A stretch of DNA of 64,000 nucleotides from Hyaloraphidium curvatum (lineage: Eukaryota; Monoblepharomycota; Hyaloraphidiomycetes; Hyaloraphidiales; Hyaloraphidiaceae), in the NCBI GenBank assembly GCA_025558095.1, contig JAIVFI010000029.1, forward strand, positions 496,001-560,000, written 5' to 3'. This document shows, piece by piece, positions 21,436 to 32,526 of the stretch (its first letter is position 1; every line of letters begins with the position of its first letter). The translations under genes were made by a program, and so were the position numbers. The notes beneath the pieces were generated by a model, which searched no databases, had not been told where the DNA came from, and was given only the letters and a program-made list of their open reading frames with translations.

Positions 21436-23086
21436 ATGGCACCCGCAGCGATGGTAGCCCCGCCCCGCGGTACCTCTCCCGCATCCGCCTGAATCCCGCG
21501 CAGCGCGGCACCCCGACGCCCTTCGTCGGCGACACCGCCGCCGCGGACTGGCGGAAGCGCCCCGGGTTCCTCTCCGCGGGCCAATCGACGGCCGAGGCCG
21601 TGCACGTGCTCATGGGGACGTTCCTGCGGGACCGCCATTCGCCGTCGCCGCTGCCGCAGCGGGAGCTGTTCGCCGACGGAAGGTTCGAGTGGGGCCTTTC
21701 GGCGCCCCTGGAGAAGGTGATCCCGGCCTCCATTCACGCGATACGGTGCTCTTTTTAATCGGGATCGGCCGTCCGAAGGTGATCCGCTCCCGAGGCGACC
21801 TCCTGTACCTCCTCGAGAACCCGCGGCTCGCGAGGACGACGGCCTTCATCATCGAGCCGTGGGAGCACGTCGGCGTGAACCGCAAGGTCGGCGACCCCGG
21901 TGAGGACGTGCAGGCGAGCAAGAACGCGGCTTTTGTGCTGCAGACCATCGCCGACTGCGATTCGGTGCTGTTCCCGCTGTGGAAGACGGGCGTGATCGAC
22001 CCTGAGCTCGTGGTCCCCCTGTTTTCTGCCGGGCTGGCGGTGATCATCGAGGGCGGCGATCCGAGCGTGCAGAAGGCCGAGACCTTCTCCCACCCCGAGT
22101 GCCCGCGGGACGACGTGTTTGCCCTCGTGGAGGGGCTGCTCCTCGCCCGGGGGCCGATCTCGGCGCCGCAGCTGTACATCTGCCTGGGTCACCAGCTGGC
22201 GGCCGAGTGCAACGTGCGGCTCGTCAGGAGGGCGGTGGGGGAGATCGAGGCCTGCGGGGGGTTGCTGGGCGAGGCAGGGGCCAAGGCCCTCAAATCGCTC
22301 AAGCACGTCGCCGCGCGGATCAAGGCCGTGGGCAGCGGCGCAAAGGTAACCAAGGGCGACGGCCGCGTAGCGGCGGACGGGTGGATGCACTCCGATTTCG
22401 CGGTGACCAAGAACGAGGTCGGCGAGGTGGGCAGGAAGACGCTGGTGCTGTACGAGACGCCGGAGCCGGAGGACTGCGGGCTGCCGCTGGAAGTGCTCGA
22501 GGCGCACCGCAAGATCGCAGACAGGTAACCGTGCGATCGGGACGGGACCTGGTCGGGAGCTGATCGGCGTGCCGTCCAGGCACGAGGGTGTGATCGACAC
22601 GGCAGTGCAGTACGAGAAGAACGTTGAGATTGCCATGTTCCACAACGACGAGGTCAACCAGGTGGGCCGATCGCCCTACCGCGCTCCCCGTCCCCTGATC
22701 ATCCCCGACCCCCCGGCGAGCAGGAAGCCGTCCTCTTCGCCAACTGGGCCTACAACCTCCTCCACGACGCCTGCACAAACCACCGCGCCGTCCTCGCCGG
22801 CTCCCCGCTCTCGTGGCTGCTCGGGCTGCCCCTCGGCATCGAGATCCTCTGCTCCACCGCCGACGACGCCGGCAAGGTGGTCACCGAGGTCTCGGCGACG
22901 TGCATCTACTACGAGGACCACGAGACCAAGAGGGTGAGGAGGTCTTTCTCGTGCCAGTTCCATCCGGAGCTGCTCGAGGACCTGAGGGAAATGGGGAGGA
23001 GGGGTCCGGTCAGCTATGCCGAGCTCAAGGACGACGACGGGATCAGGCTGTTTACGAGGCTGCTATACGCAGGGATGCAGGACTAG
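21436..23086 (+). CDS. Class I glutamine-amidotransferase-like protein, copy 1
   Basis: Five exons (21436-21453, 21504-21716, 21779-22524, 22580-22661, 22724-23086) give 473 residues. The class I GATase triad can be placed: nucleophile Cys at about 212 in YICLGHQL, and His/Glu at about 433/435 in SCQFHPEL. The N-terminal part (RKRPGFLSAGQSTAE, then AFIIEPWEHVGV) and the insertion between the triad residues (about 220 residues instead of the usual 80-90) are not typical, so this is a divergent subfamily. The family normally hydrolyses glutamine or gamma-glutamyl compounds; no synthetase partner is adjacent, so a free-standing hydrolase is likely. The start uses a tiny first exon (MAPAAM) spliced with a GTAGCC donor. 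It is in tandem with a paralogue 290 bp downstream. Confidence 0.75.
21779..22090 (+). repeat. Near-identical exon segment shared with 23719-24030
   Basis: By eye only three mismatches separate this segment from the paralogous segment at 23719-24030, while the preceding exon and the sequence after about 22140 differ at many positions. The similarity starts at the exon border; the upstream introns are unrelated. Confidence 0.85.
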
Positions 23087-23377
23087 GCGGACGGTGTCTT
23101 AGGGACCCGGGACAAAAGGCGTGCCGTGCCGACCTAGGTCCGGGCGGCATGGGGCTTCACCAGACGGAGTGTCGCGAGGAAACCAGCCGTCCCGCACCCC
23201 AAATGCTGCTCAACGGATTCCTTCCACGGGAGTGACTTGTGTGCGGAACGGGCATCCTTTCCCCGTCGGGAGGTTCTGATGTTCAGGGTCCGCCGATAAG
23301 GCGGTCTGGGCCGAAGCCGTCAGCATCGCCAGAACCCTCGACCCTCTTTCTCGCTCGCCGCCGCTTTTCCCTCCAAC

Positions 23378-25029
23378 ATGGTGCGCCATGGCACGCGGCT
23401 CCTTCCTCGCCGCAGTCTGACGCCGCCGTTGCCGCCCAGCCCGCCGCGCTCACGCCGTACGTCGGCGACACCACCGCGGAGGACTGGCGGAAGCGGCCGG
23501 GATTCCTTTCCGCGGGGGAATCGACGGCGGAGACCGTCCACGTTCTGATGGGGACGTTCCTGCGGGATCGCCATTCGCCGTCGCCGCTGCCCGAACGGGA
23601 TTTGTTCTCGGACGGGCAGTTCGAGTGGGGCCTGGCGGCGCCACTGGAAAAGGTGGGCCGCCCCGCTGGCCCCGCTCCGCATTCCGTGCTCATGTCATAT
23701 GTATTTTCTTGCTCCCAGGTGATCCGTTCCCGAGGCGACCTCCTGTACCTCCTCGAGAACCCGCGGCTCGCGAGGACGACGGCCTTCATCATCGAGCCGT
23801 GGGAGCACGTCGGCGTGAACCGCAAGGTTGGCGACCCCGGTGAGGACGTGCAGGCGAGCAAGAACGCGGCTTTTGTGCTGCAGACCATCGCCGACTGCGA
23901 TTCGGTGCTGTTCCCGCTGTGGAAGACGGGCGTGATCGACCCTGAGCTCGTGGTCCCCCTGTTTTCTGCCGGGCTGGCGGTGATCATCGAGGGCGGCGAC
24001 CCGAGCGTGCAGAAGGCCGAGACCTTCTCCCATCCCAAGTGCCCGCGGGACGACGTGTTTGCGCTCGTGGAGGGGCTGCTCGTCGCCCGGGGGCCGATTT
24101 CCGCGCCGCAGCTGTACATCTGCCTGGGTCACCAGCTCGCGGCCAAGTGCAACCTGAGGCTGGTTCGGCGGGCGGTGAAGGAGATCGAGGCCTGCAAGGA
24201 ACTACTCGGAGAAGCCGGGGCCAAGGCCCTCAAATCGCTCAAGCACGTCGCAGGGCGGATCAAGGAAGTGGGCGAGAAAGCCAAGGTGACCAAGGGAGAC
24301 GGCACAGTGGCAGCGGACGGCTGGATGCACACGGATTTCGCGGTGACCAAGAACGAGGTCGGCGAGGTGGGGAGGAAGACGCTGATCGGCTACGAGACGC
24401 CCGAGCCGGAGGACTGTGGGCTGCCACTCGAGGTGCTCGAGGCCCACCGCAGAGTTGCCGACAGGTGAAGGACCGACATTGCCAGGTCTGGATAGCCTGG
24501 CGGGCTGACGGAGCTCCACCACAGGCACGAGGGCGTGATCGACACGGCGGTGCAGTACGAAAAGAACGTCGAGATCGCAATGTTTCACAACGACGAGGTC
24601 AACCAGGTGCGATGGCCGAATAGCGCGCCCTCGGTCTCGTACTCATCAGTGTTCTTTGGCGAGCAGGAAGCCATTCTCTTTGTCAACTGGGCCTTCAACC
24701 TCCTCCACGACGCCTGCACCAACCACCGCTCCATCCTCGCCGGTTCTGCCCTCTCGTGGCTGCTGGGCCTCCCGATGGGCATCGAAATCCTGTGCTCCAC
24801 ATCGGATGAGCAGGGAAACGCCGTTACAGAAGTCTCGGCGACCTGCATCTACTACGAGGACCACGAGACCAAGCGCGTGAGAAGGTCGTTCTCGTGCCAA
24901 TTCCATCCCGAGCTGATGGAGGATTTGAGGGAGATGGGAAGGAGGGGACCAGTCAGCTACGCGGAGCTGAAGGACGACGACGGGATCAGGCTCTTTACCC
25001 GGCTCCTCTACGCGGGCATGCAAGACTAG
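23378..25029 (+). CDS. Class I glutamine-amidotransferase-like protein, copy 2
   Basis: Paralogue of the preceding gene with the same intron positions and phases. Exons: 23416-23652, 23719-24464, 24525-24606, 24667-25029. The last three exons equal their partners in length (746, 82 and 363 nt). The nucleophile motif YICLGHQL and the SCQFHPEL motif are both kept, so both copies look catalytically competent. The first exon is uncertain: an ATG at 23378 followed by a 35-nt intron gives MSDAAVAAQPAALTPYVGD, but 35 nt is short for this genome; the open frame further upstream lacks an ATG. With that model the protein has 476 residues. The last exon has diverged moderately from copy 1, whereas part of the third exon is nearly identical. 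Confidence 0.75.
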
Positions 25030-25335
25030 ATCCGCTGGTAAGGCCAGCCATCGTTGGACCGACGGAATGGAATCTCGGATTTGACTTTTGAAGACATTAT
25101 GAAAAGCAGGGTAGACTTGTCCAGTAGACGAAGAATGCGGGATCGAGCGGGTTGCTCAATCCGAGGTCGCCAGCGACGCGAATCTGTGGCCACCGTGGCG
25201 CTCTCCGTCCTCTTCCACGTCCTCCTCCCCGCCGGGGCCGCGCTCCTCCTCTTCCGCCTGCTGCCGCTGCTTCGGCCCGGCTCCCTTCCCTTGTCCTTTG
25301 CGCTGTTGGAGCGCGTCAAGGTCTCGGGCGCGGGC
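25030..25335. other. Region upstream of the M1 aminopeptidase with an in-frame hydrophobic extension
   Basis: The frame of the aminopeptidase first exon stays open upstream and includes an ATG at 25099 and a strongly hydrophobic stretch (VALSVLFHVLLPAGAALLLF). If used, this would add a membrane anchor. Otherwise it is the promoter and 5' leader of the aminopeptidase. Confidence 0.4.
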
Positions 25336-27960
25336 ATGGAGGCCGTGGAGCGGCCGGACCCGAACTCGGCGTCGGACACGGACGCGTTCGTCGTCATAGA
25401 ATCGCACTACGATTGGCTCGTGGATTTCGACAGGGTGGGCAGCTTCCGCTGCCGGGGGAAGGGGAAGGGTGCTGACCCGATCCCGCGCCGGCGCCTGCCC
25501 GCCGCGATTCCACGGTTGCGACGCGTTCCGCCAGCGCATCGTCTCCGGATATGTCGAACACACCGTCAACGTTCGTGCGGACGCGTCGGAGCTCATCCTC
25601 GATACCGCCGGGCTCGTGGTGCACGGGGCCTCCATCCTGTCTGGGAGGGAGGGGTTCCTGCCGATCCCCGTGAGATTTCTTCCTTCTTTGCACCCTTTTG
25701 AAGCCATTCCTGACGACCTGCACCGCGATGGCCCCTCAGTTTGAGCTCCTCCCGCCGGATCCGCCTTACGGACGCGCACTAAAGCTATCGGTCACGGTAC
25801 CGCCAAAGTCTTTGATCAAGGTGCGGGTGGACTATGAGACGACGGCGGAGGGAACGGCGCTCCAGTGGCTCAGCAACGAGCAGGTGTGTCCCCTGTGCTG
25901 GAGGCGGTGAACGGGGCTCACGCTTCGTACAGACTGTCGGGAAGAAGCACCCTTACCTCTTCACCCAATGCGAGGCCATCCACATGCGCTCCCTCGCGCC
26001 CGTGCAGGACACGCCGCTCGTCAAGTCGGCCTACACCGCGACGGTCCGGGTCCCGGCGGGGTGGGCTCTCTCGGAACGTCCCTCGCGGATCCCTCTGATG
26101 CTGTTCCAGGATGACGGCGCTCATGTCGGCCGTCCAGGACGGCGAGCCCACCAAGGAGACGAAGGACGGCAGGGAGCTTAGCGTGTGGAAGTGGAAGCAG
26201 AAGGTCGCCATCCCCGCCTACCTCGTCGCCCTGGCCGTCGGCAACCTCGCCTCAGTGGACGTGTCGCCGCGCTCGCGGGTGTGGAGCGAACCCGAGGTCG
26301 TCAAGGCGGCGGCGTGGGAGTTCGAGGAAACGGAGAAGTTCCTGGCGGCGGGAGAGGAGCTGGTGGGGGAGTATGTGTGGGGGAGGTACGATTTGCTGGT
26401 GCTGCCGGGGAGCTTCCCATGTGGGTGATCTGGGCGTCGGAGCGACGGGTGGCGGTATCTGATTCTTTCCCCTCTCTTCTTGTTGCTCCCTGTTCGCCCC
26501 ACCAGATGGCGGAATGGAGGTGGGTTCTTCCGTCTCGCCTGATACCGGCCCTAACTTCGCCGCTGCAGAACCCCTGCCTCACATTTGTGACTCCCACTTT
26601 GCTGGTGAGCTAGCTCGAGAGGCCTTCCTAGGCGGAGGTTGAGTGCTTTGCAGGCCGGCGACCGTTCCCAGGTCGACGTCGTCGCCCACGAAGGCGCCCA
26701 CAGCTGGACCGGCAACCTCGTGACCAACGCCGGGTGGGGCCACTTCTGGCTCAACGAGGGGTTCACCGTCTTCCTTGAGCGCAAGATCGTCGGCCGCGTG
26801 TACGGTGCCGCGGAGCAGCAGCTTTCTGCGCTGCTGGGCCTGGAGGCGCTCAAGGCGGACGTGGACAACATGGGGGAGACGAACGAGATGACCAAGCTGG
26901 TCAAGGATCTGAGGGGGAAGGATCCCGACGATGCGTTTAGCAGGTTCGGCCTCGTTCGACGTCGGAGGTGTTTCCTTGCACTCACGTGCTTTCTCAGCGT
27001 TCCCTACGAGAAGGGCTTCAACTTCCTCTACTTTCTCGAGCAGCTCCTCGGCGGCCCCGAAGTCTTCGAGCCCTATCTCAAGCATTACATCGCGCGCTTC
27101 GCCTACAAGTCGCTGACCACGGACGAGTGGAAGGCGGACCTCTTCGCCTACTTTGCCGACCCCAAGAACCCCGGTGCGGGGCCCGCGGCGACGGAGAAGC
27201 TGGAAAACGGGGTGGAGTGGGACGCGTGGTTCTTTGGCCTCGGCATGGTGGGCATCGCCGTGCCGGTGGGTGGCATATGCTGACGAGGAATAGCCCCCGG
27301 TGAAGAACAAGTTCGACGACACGCTGGCCAAGGAGGCCGACGCGCTGGCAGCGCGGTGGAAGGAGGCGATGGCGTCGGCACCGGCCGACACCGCCGCGGC
27401 GCCGGCCTACTACGCGGGGCTGTTCAAGCCGGACGACATCGCCGACTTCAACTCGGCGCAGCGGAGTTGGTACCGCTTTCGTCGCGGTCGGCAGGAGCTG
27501 ACGTTGCGCACAGTGCGGTGGCTGGATCAAATCGGCGACGCGGCGCCGCTGCCCGTTGTGGCGCTCGACTCGCTGGATGCGATCTACGGGATGGGAAGGA
27601 TCAAGAACTCGGAGGTCAGGTTCCGGTGGGAGAATGCGTGCCTCAAGTGGGTGCATCGCACGGCGCTCCGGGCTGGCACTGACCCTGCTGTTTGCGCAGG
27701 TCCTCGTACGAACCCGTGCTCCCCTCGGTGCGCGACTTTCTGGGCCTCCAAGGGCGGATGAAATACGTGGGTGCCCCACTGCATTCCAGCGCGGGCCCCC
27801 AGCTCACGATGGCCTGGCTCAGATCCGGCCGCTCTTCCGGGCGCTGAACCGGTACCGCCCCGAGACGGCGCGGGCGTGGTTCGCGGAGCTGCGGGAGACG
27901 TACCACCCGATCGCGGCGTCGCTGGTGGCCAAGGACCTGGGGTTGGCCGGCAAATCGTGA
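25336..27960 (+). CDS. LTA4H: Leukotriene-A4-hydrolase-type M1 zinc aminopeptidase
   Basis: Twelve exons give 654 residues and close exactly: 25336-25434, 25535-25669, 25740-25883, 25933-26060, 26110-26420, 26506-26519, 26569-26604, 26654-26943, 26998-27247, 27294-27646, 27700-27766, 27823-27960. The M1 elements are all present: the GGMEN exopeptidase motif (about 274-278), zinc site HEGAH (301-305) with the distal Glu in WLNEG (324), and the LTA4H-type context [37 protein letters not shown] and [17 protein letters not shown]. The C-terminal helical domain ([20 protein letters not shown]) matches the LTA4H/Lap2 group. Expected activity is aminopeptidase on short peptides and possibly epoxide hydrolysis. 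The catalytic GGMEN motif spans a 14-nt microexon. The start at 25336 is chosen by context; an upstream in-frame ATG would add a hydrophobic anchor. Confidence 0.9.
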
Positions 27961-28022
27961 AGGGACAATGGTCCATGTTTCATCTACATGCCAAATACAG
28001 CCCCTCTCCTCGACTTGTCATG

Positions 28023-28440
28023 TCACAACTTCTCCTGCGCCTTGCTGGCGAGGTTCTTCCCCCTCTTCAACACCTGCATCAGTCCGACCTGTCTGCTGGT
28101 GAACAGGGGCACCCCGCCTTCGGGGCTCCAGCACCTGTACTCGAACGTGCAGAACGGCCCGTTGCCGACGTAAGCGCAGCCCCCGCGGACCCAGCGCTCG
28201 TCGGGGTCTCGGGGGAGGGAGAGGAAGGTGTGGGAGAGAGAGACCGTAGGGACTAGATGCCGTCGTCAGCGGCGGAAGGAGGTCGGGCAACGCAAGTCAC
28301 CAACAGAAGTGGATCTCCTCCGCGGTCTCCCGGTTGGGAAACAGATCCTCGAAGAGCTTCGCGGACGGAAACGGAAAGTCGCCGAGGAAAGCCAGCGTCT
28401 CGAACGACAACACTGCAACCTCCTGGGCGCTTGGACCTAC
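28023..28440 (-). CDS. Possible small spliced gene of unknown function
   Basis: Two minus-strand segments look coding by composition: AVLSFETLAFLGDFPFPSAK...ETAEEIHFCW (about 28425-28283) and RWVRGGCAYVGNGPFCTFEY...KNLASKAQEKL ending at 28023. A GTGACT donor, a CTGACG branch and a long pyrimidine tract lie between them, but the expected acceptor leaves the second segment in the wrong frame. The upstream exon was not found. The aromatic- and cysteine-rich second segment is unlike the shadow frames. No family recognised; the model needs transcript evidence. Confidence 0.3.
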
Positions 28441-28714
28441 TCAGCTTCGCAGGGCCGGGAGCTCCCAGCAGCTGGGCACAGATCAACGCCGATTAGCCGC
28501 GGATTCGTAGGCCGGCCGTTGCGCTGGCTCCAAACAAGCGACCTGCCGCAGCAGACCTGAATGCAAAGACTTCTAGTCCTCTCTTGTGGCCCCTTTTGTT
28601 ACTCCGTGGTTACACCCACCGTGCTGGTGGCAAATCGGAGATCGCGTCTTCCCGTTGACGCCATGCTCCGCCAACTCTCCCCCCTCTTTCATCCTTCACC
28701 CCATTCGCCTTGCC

Positions 28715-28954
28715 ATGACCCACGACGCGAACAAGAATACGGCCCCCGCCTCCGCACCCCATCCCGCCCGGGCTCCGCCGCCCCGGTTCATCGCCGCGCC
28801 GCGGGAAAGCGTGCCGTTCTGGCTCCGCGACCCCGGCGCGGGTCGGATCTGCCCGGAGCCACAAACCCAACGGACGCCTGCGAACGGGACTGCAGCGAGC
28901 GCTCGGCGGAAATTCGAGTGGAGGCCGGAGCACCTGGGAGGGTGGTGGATGTGA
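28715..28954 (+). CDS. Small hypothetical protein (79 residues)
   Basis: Intronless ORF from an ATG in good context (GCCATGACC). It encodes MTHDANKNTAPASAPHPARA followed by PRFIAAPRESVPFWLRDPGAG and a C-terminus KFEWRPEHLGGWWM. The tryptophan-rich end and balanced charge distinguish it from random GC-rich frames, but there is no recognised family. It could be a small stress or mitochondrial protein; this is not supported by any specific motif. Confidence 0.35.
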   Translation: MTHDANKNTAPASAPHPARAPPPRFIAAPRESVPFWLRDPGAGRICPEPQTQRTPANGTAASARRKFEWRPEHLGGWWM

Positions 28955-30328
28955 CGGGCCGCCGTGCCCGGGGGGTGTGGACAACGCCAGCCGAAGCCGG
29001 ACTTTCGGCTCGGCACCGAACGGATGCGGTCTGCCGGCCGTGTCGACCGGCATGGTGTTGCGCGTTGCCCGACGAGCGGTTGTGCTTCGGAGGTGGTTAC
29101 TTCGGGCCGCGAGCGGCCTGGGCAGCGCGTTGCGGATCCATCCGGGCGCAGTCACCCATGGGCATCAGTGCCAGCCATTCGGCGAAGAGTCATTGGAGGG
29201 CTTTGGTGGCCCTTGGCGTCGGCGATGGAGGCATGGCTGGTCGAAGGAGACGAAGGTGGAGTGAGGCGGCGACGAGTGCCCCGGATGGGGTTGCTGTACG
29301 GCGGTGAGGTGCACGTCCCTGCGTCTGGCATTGGCCTGGCCCGATTCTGCTCGATCGGCTCCTCGGCCGCCTATCTGCCGTTGAGTCCCAGAGCTTTCAG
29401 CCCGTGGTTGGATTCGTCAACGAACAGCATACCCTCCGGGTGGCCAGACGGAATCGCAGCCCGCAGGACCCGCAAGAGGAAGCGACTGTCGTTACAGGAC
29501 GTCGGGAGGCGGACGGAAGTAGGGGAAGCATGCGCCCCCTGCTTCGGAGGCGGATCGGCTTTCGGGCCGGGCCGGCACTGCCGAAGAAAATCGGGATGAG
29601 CTCCCGATGAAAATCGTACATCGGAGCATTGTCTTCTTCTTCCCGCTCTGTACGCGCCGCTGCATCGAGCCGGTCCCGATAACTAGCTGCCGCTGCCGTA
29701 GCATCGGCGGGCGGCTCGGGCGCCTCGGGTGTCCTTGCGTGCCCACCTTTTGCCTCCGTACCGCACGCGGTTGCTGCGCCCGACGGATCTGTAAGAGAAC
29801 CGCCACATTCGGGGTCGGAAACGGCGCCACGATGTCCTGCATGGCGGCGGACGAGGGGGTCCGACTGCGGGGATCGCGGGGCCGTTGTCCAGCTCCTTGC
29901 AATTCCGTCAAGAACGCGCTCGGCACGCAGAGCATCCGTTGCGGCCGATCATGTGATTCCACTTGCACCTGCCGGCGGGATTGTTTGGTGGCGGAATCTG
30001 CCGGAGACGGAGTGCACGGCGAGCTTGCCGGGTTTGGCAAAGGGCCTCGGGGGAATCGCCGCGAGGGATCACGCGCGGCAATGCGCGCCGGGGGAACCAT
30101 GCCTCGCAATGTGTCGTGCAGGGGGTGATGAGCAGCGCACGGGCATCAAAAAGCCGCTGCATGCATGGCCCGTCTGTCGCGGAGGCGGAAGAGAACTAAA
30201 CATGGGAGGCTGACGTCAGCATGCATCGTCGTTTGGATCCCAAGGGGATCCGCCCGACGACGACGGCATCAGCGCTGCCCTGAGCCCCCACGGCGTCCCG
30301 CGCCCTCCGCCTCGGCCGGACGACGCGC
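28955..30328. other. 1.4-kb intergenic region, nothing recognised
   Basis: Somewhat less GC-rich than its surroundings. ORFs on both strands lack motifs, and no splice-linked set of exons was found. No tRNA-like cloverleaf, transposon ends or long repeat were noticed. Confidence 0.4.
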
Positions 30329-30942
30329 ATGCCGGCGCCGCCAGCCGCCCCGCGGGCCGGGGCGCGCGATGCGGCGGCCGCGGACGGCCGGCAGCCCGAC
30401 GGCCACCCGCCCGCCGCGACGACCACCGTCGACGCCGCGTCGGGCATCGCGCGCACGTCGCACACGCTGAAGCAGACCGCCGAGGGAGCGGGCGGCACGC
30501 GGGGGGACTCGCCCCGCTCGCCGCCCCGCCCGCCGCCCTCGCCCGGCAGGAACGCCCTCCTCGGTGGGTCCCGCACGCACATCCCTCCCCAACCCCGAAC
30601 CCCCTAACCTGCCTAACCCTGCCAGTCGCCCGCCTGCTCAACCTCAGCGAGGACCTCGCCAACCCGGCCAACCCGCACATCCCGCCCACCCGCCGCACCT
30701 CGCGCTCCTTCCCCGTCGGCGTGGACTTCCCGCTCTCGTCGCCGTGCGAGGCGCGCAGGGCGCGCGAGGCAGATACAGGGGCGCCGCCGGCGGCGACCCC
30801 GGGGACAAAGAGGGGGAGGTGGTTGAGGGACAAGACCCCCGACGGGGGACCGGCCGGGCAGGATGGGGATGGGAAGCCGCCCCCGCAGGGCGATGGGATG
30901 GAGCCGGCGATGCCAGCGGGGGAGATCATGCTGGGGGCGTGA
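30329..30942 (+). CDS. Ala/Pro-rich hypothetical protein
   Basis: Two exons (30329-30563, 30626-30942) give 183 residues, joined by a 62-nt intron with a GTGGGT donor and a CCAG acceptor. The protein begins MPAPPAAPRAGARDAAAADG, passes through a Thr/Ser-rich part, and the second exon encodes ARLLNLSEDLANPANPHIPP, SFPVGVDFPLSSPCEARRAR and a Gly/Pro-rich tail. Largely disordered; no domain recognised. The clean intron and the change to a less biased sequence in exon 2 are the main evidence that it is real. Confidence 0.5.
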
Positions 30943-32330
30943 GGGGTTTCGGATGCGTGATGGGGATGGGTTGCCGGATGCGCGGGGAAAGGTGCTGGCA
31001 CCTTGTCCTGGGGATCGGCTCGGACCGTGGGGACCTTTGTGTCGGCTGTTTCGGGATTCCGCGGGGCGGAATGGGGTGCATTGAATACCACGCGCGGGAT
31101 GCCGCACGCGGCACCCGCGTCTTGCTTGCCCTCCTCACGCCCATCCCCCCCCCCCCGCCGCCCGTCCGACCTTCCCCCGCCCCCCTCCCCCCGTGTTCGA
31201 TCACGCAAAGTTCTCCCACTGCTTCGACTCGAGCTCCATCGACCACTCGTCCTCGTACGTCAGCACGATGCTCGCCGCCTCGTACATCAAGCCTGCAAAG
31301 CTCTCGGCGGTGATGCCTCCTTGCTCTTTTTCGCGGCCCTGCCGTGGAACACGAGCTCCTCCAGCTTGGGCGCCTCGAAACCGTCGAAAAAGTGCGGGAG
31401 GTTCCGCGACATGACGTCGTAGTCCCCGCGGTTGGTCTGCGACCACGAGGTGGGCAGGTGGTGCATCTCGAGCCTCCTCAGGGCGGGGAAGCTTCCGTAG
31501 AGCGCGACCCCTACGCTGCAGTGCACCACGAGCTCCTCGAGCGCGTGTCCCGCGAGCACGCCCAGGGGCGCGAAGAAGGCGAACGCCCTGTCCCTCGTCA
31601 AGCGGCCGTGCTCTTCCGTCCGCACCGTGAACTTCCTGAGGCGTGCGAGCTCCCCCGCAGCTCTCTTGCCCGCCAGCCTCGCGGCCTCGCCCGCCGGCAG
31701 CTCGGGCACCTGGAGCGAAAGCGGCTCCGCGCGCCCCCCGATCGGCCGGAGCACCGTCCGCGCCCCGCCGCCTCCGGCCCACGCCGGGGGTGCTGGAAGC
31801 ACCCCACCTCGAGCGACTCCAGGACGACGAAGCTCTCGAGCACCGCCGCGATGTCCTGCGCGGAAACGTGGGTGCCGAGGGACAGCCGCCGCACGAGCGG
31901 TGGTAGCCCGCCGCCGGCTTGCCCGGCAGGAACTCGGCGCGCGCCCCGGCACCCGCGATCCGGAAATCGACCGACAGGAGCTCGATCCCCCCGTGGGCGG
32001 CCAGGAACGCGCAGAAATAGCCGGTGATGGGGTGCGAGTTGCCGCGGAGGTTCCAGTCGAGCACCCTGAGCGCGCGCATGTGGTTGAACCGAAGCTTGGG
32101 CCACCCGAACGTGGGGGAGAAGAAGCTCGCGCCGACGAGGTTGAGCTCGCGGAGTTCCGAGAGGGAGGTGGGGAGGGGGAGGAAGATGGAGCGGCCGATG
32201 TAGCTGCGGTTGACCGAGAGGCGGCTGCAGGGGACGGGGGTTAGGAGGGGAGCGGGGAGCCTCGAGGGCCGCCAGCGTACCGAATCGACCGCTTGGGCGC
32301 CCACTTGATAACTGCTCCACCGTGCAGTTC

Positions 32331-32402
32331 GGCTTGATCCACGCGAATCGGTCGGTCCCCCTTTTGGCTTGATCTACGCGAACCGGTCGGTTTCCCCCTT
32401 TT
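32331..32402 (-). repeat. Tandem duplication of a 35-37 nt coding unit
   Basis: Two adjacent copies (about 32331-32365 and 32366-32402) each encode a version of TDRFA.IKP. One copy reads TGG (Trp) where the other reads TAG, so the duplication carries an in-frame stop in the F-box-like gene. Confidence 0.8.
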
Positions 32403-32503
32403 TCAGCCCGGCCTTGAGGAACGCCGCGTCCGCCAGCGCCCCGCCCTCCTTGACGAACCCGCGGAAGTACCTGCACGTGCGCAGCGCGAGGATGCGGTCG
32501 CGA

Positions 32504-32526
32504 GGGGGGGGGGGGGGGGGGGGGGG
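32504..32526. repeat. G23 homopolymer (C23 on the coding strand)
   Basis: Unbroken run of 23 G on the plus strand inside the F-box-like locus. The coding frame before and after it differ by one base. Confidence 0.9.

Noticed and set aside
28955-30328. Possible transposon remnant in the gene-poor 1.4-kb stretch
   Set aside because: No terminal repeats, target duplications or transposase-like sequence were found.
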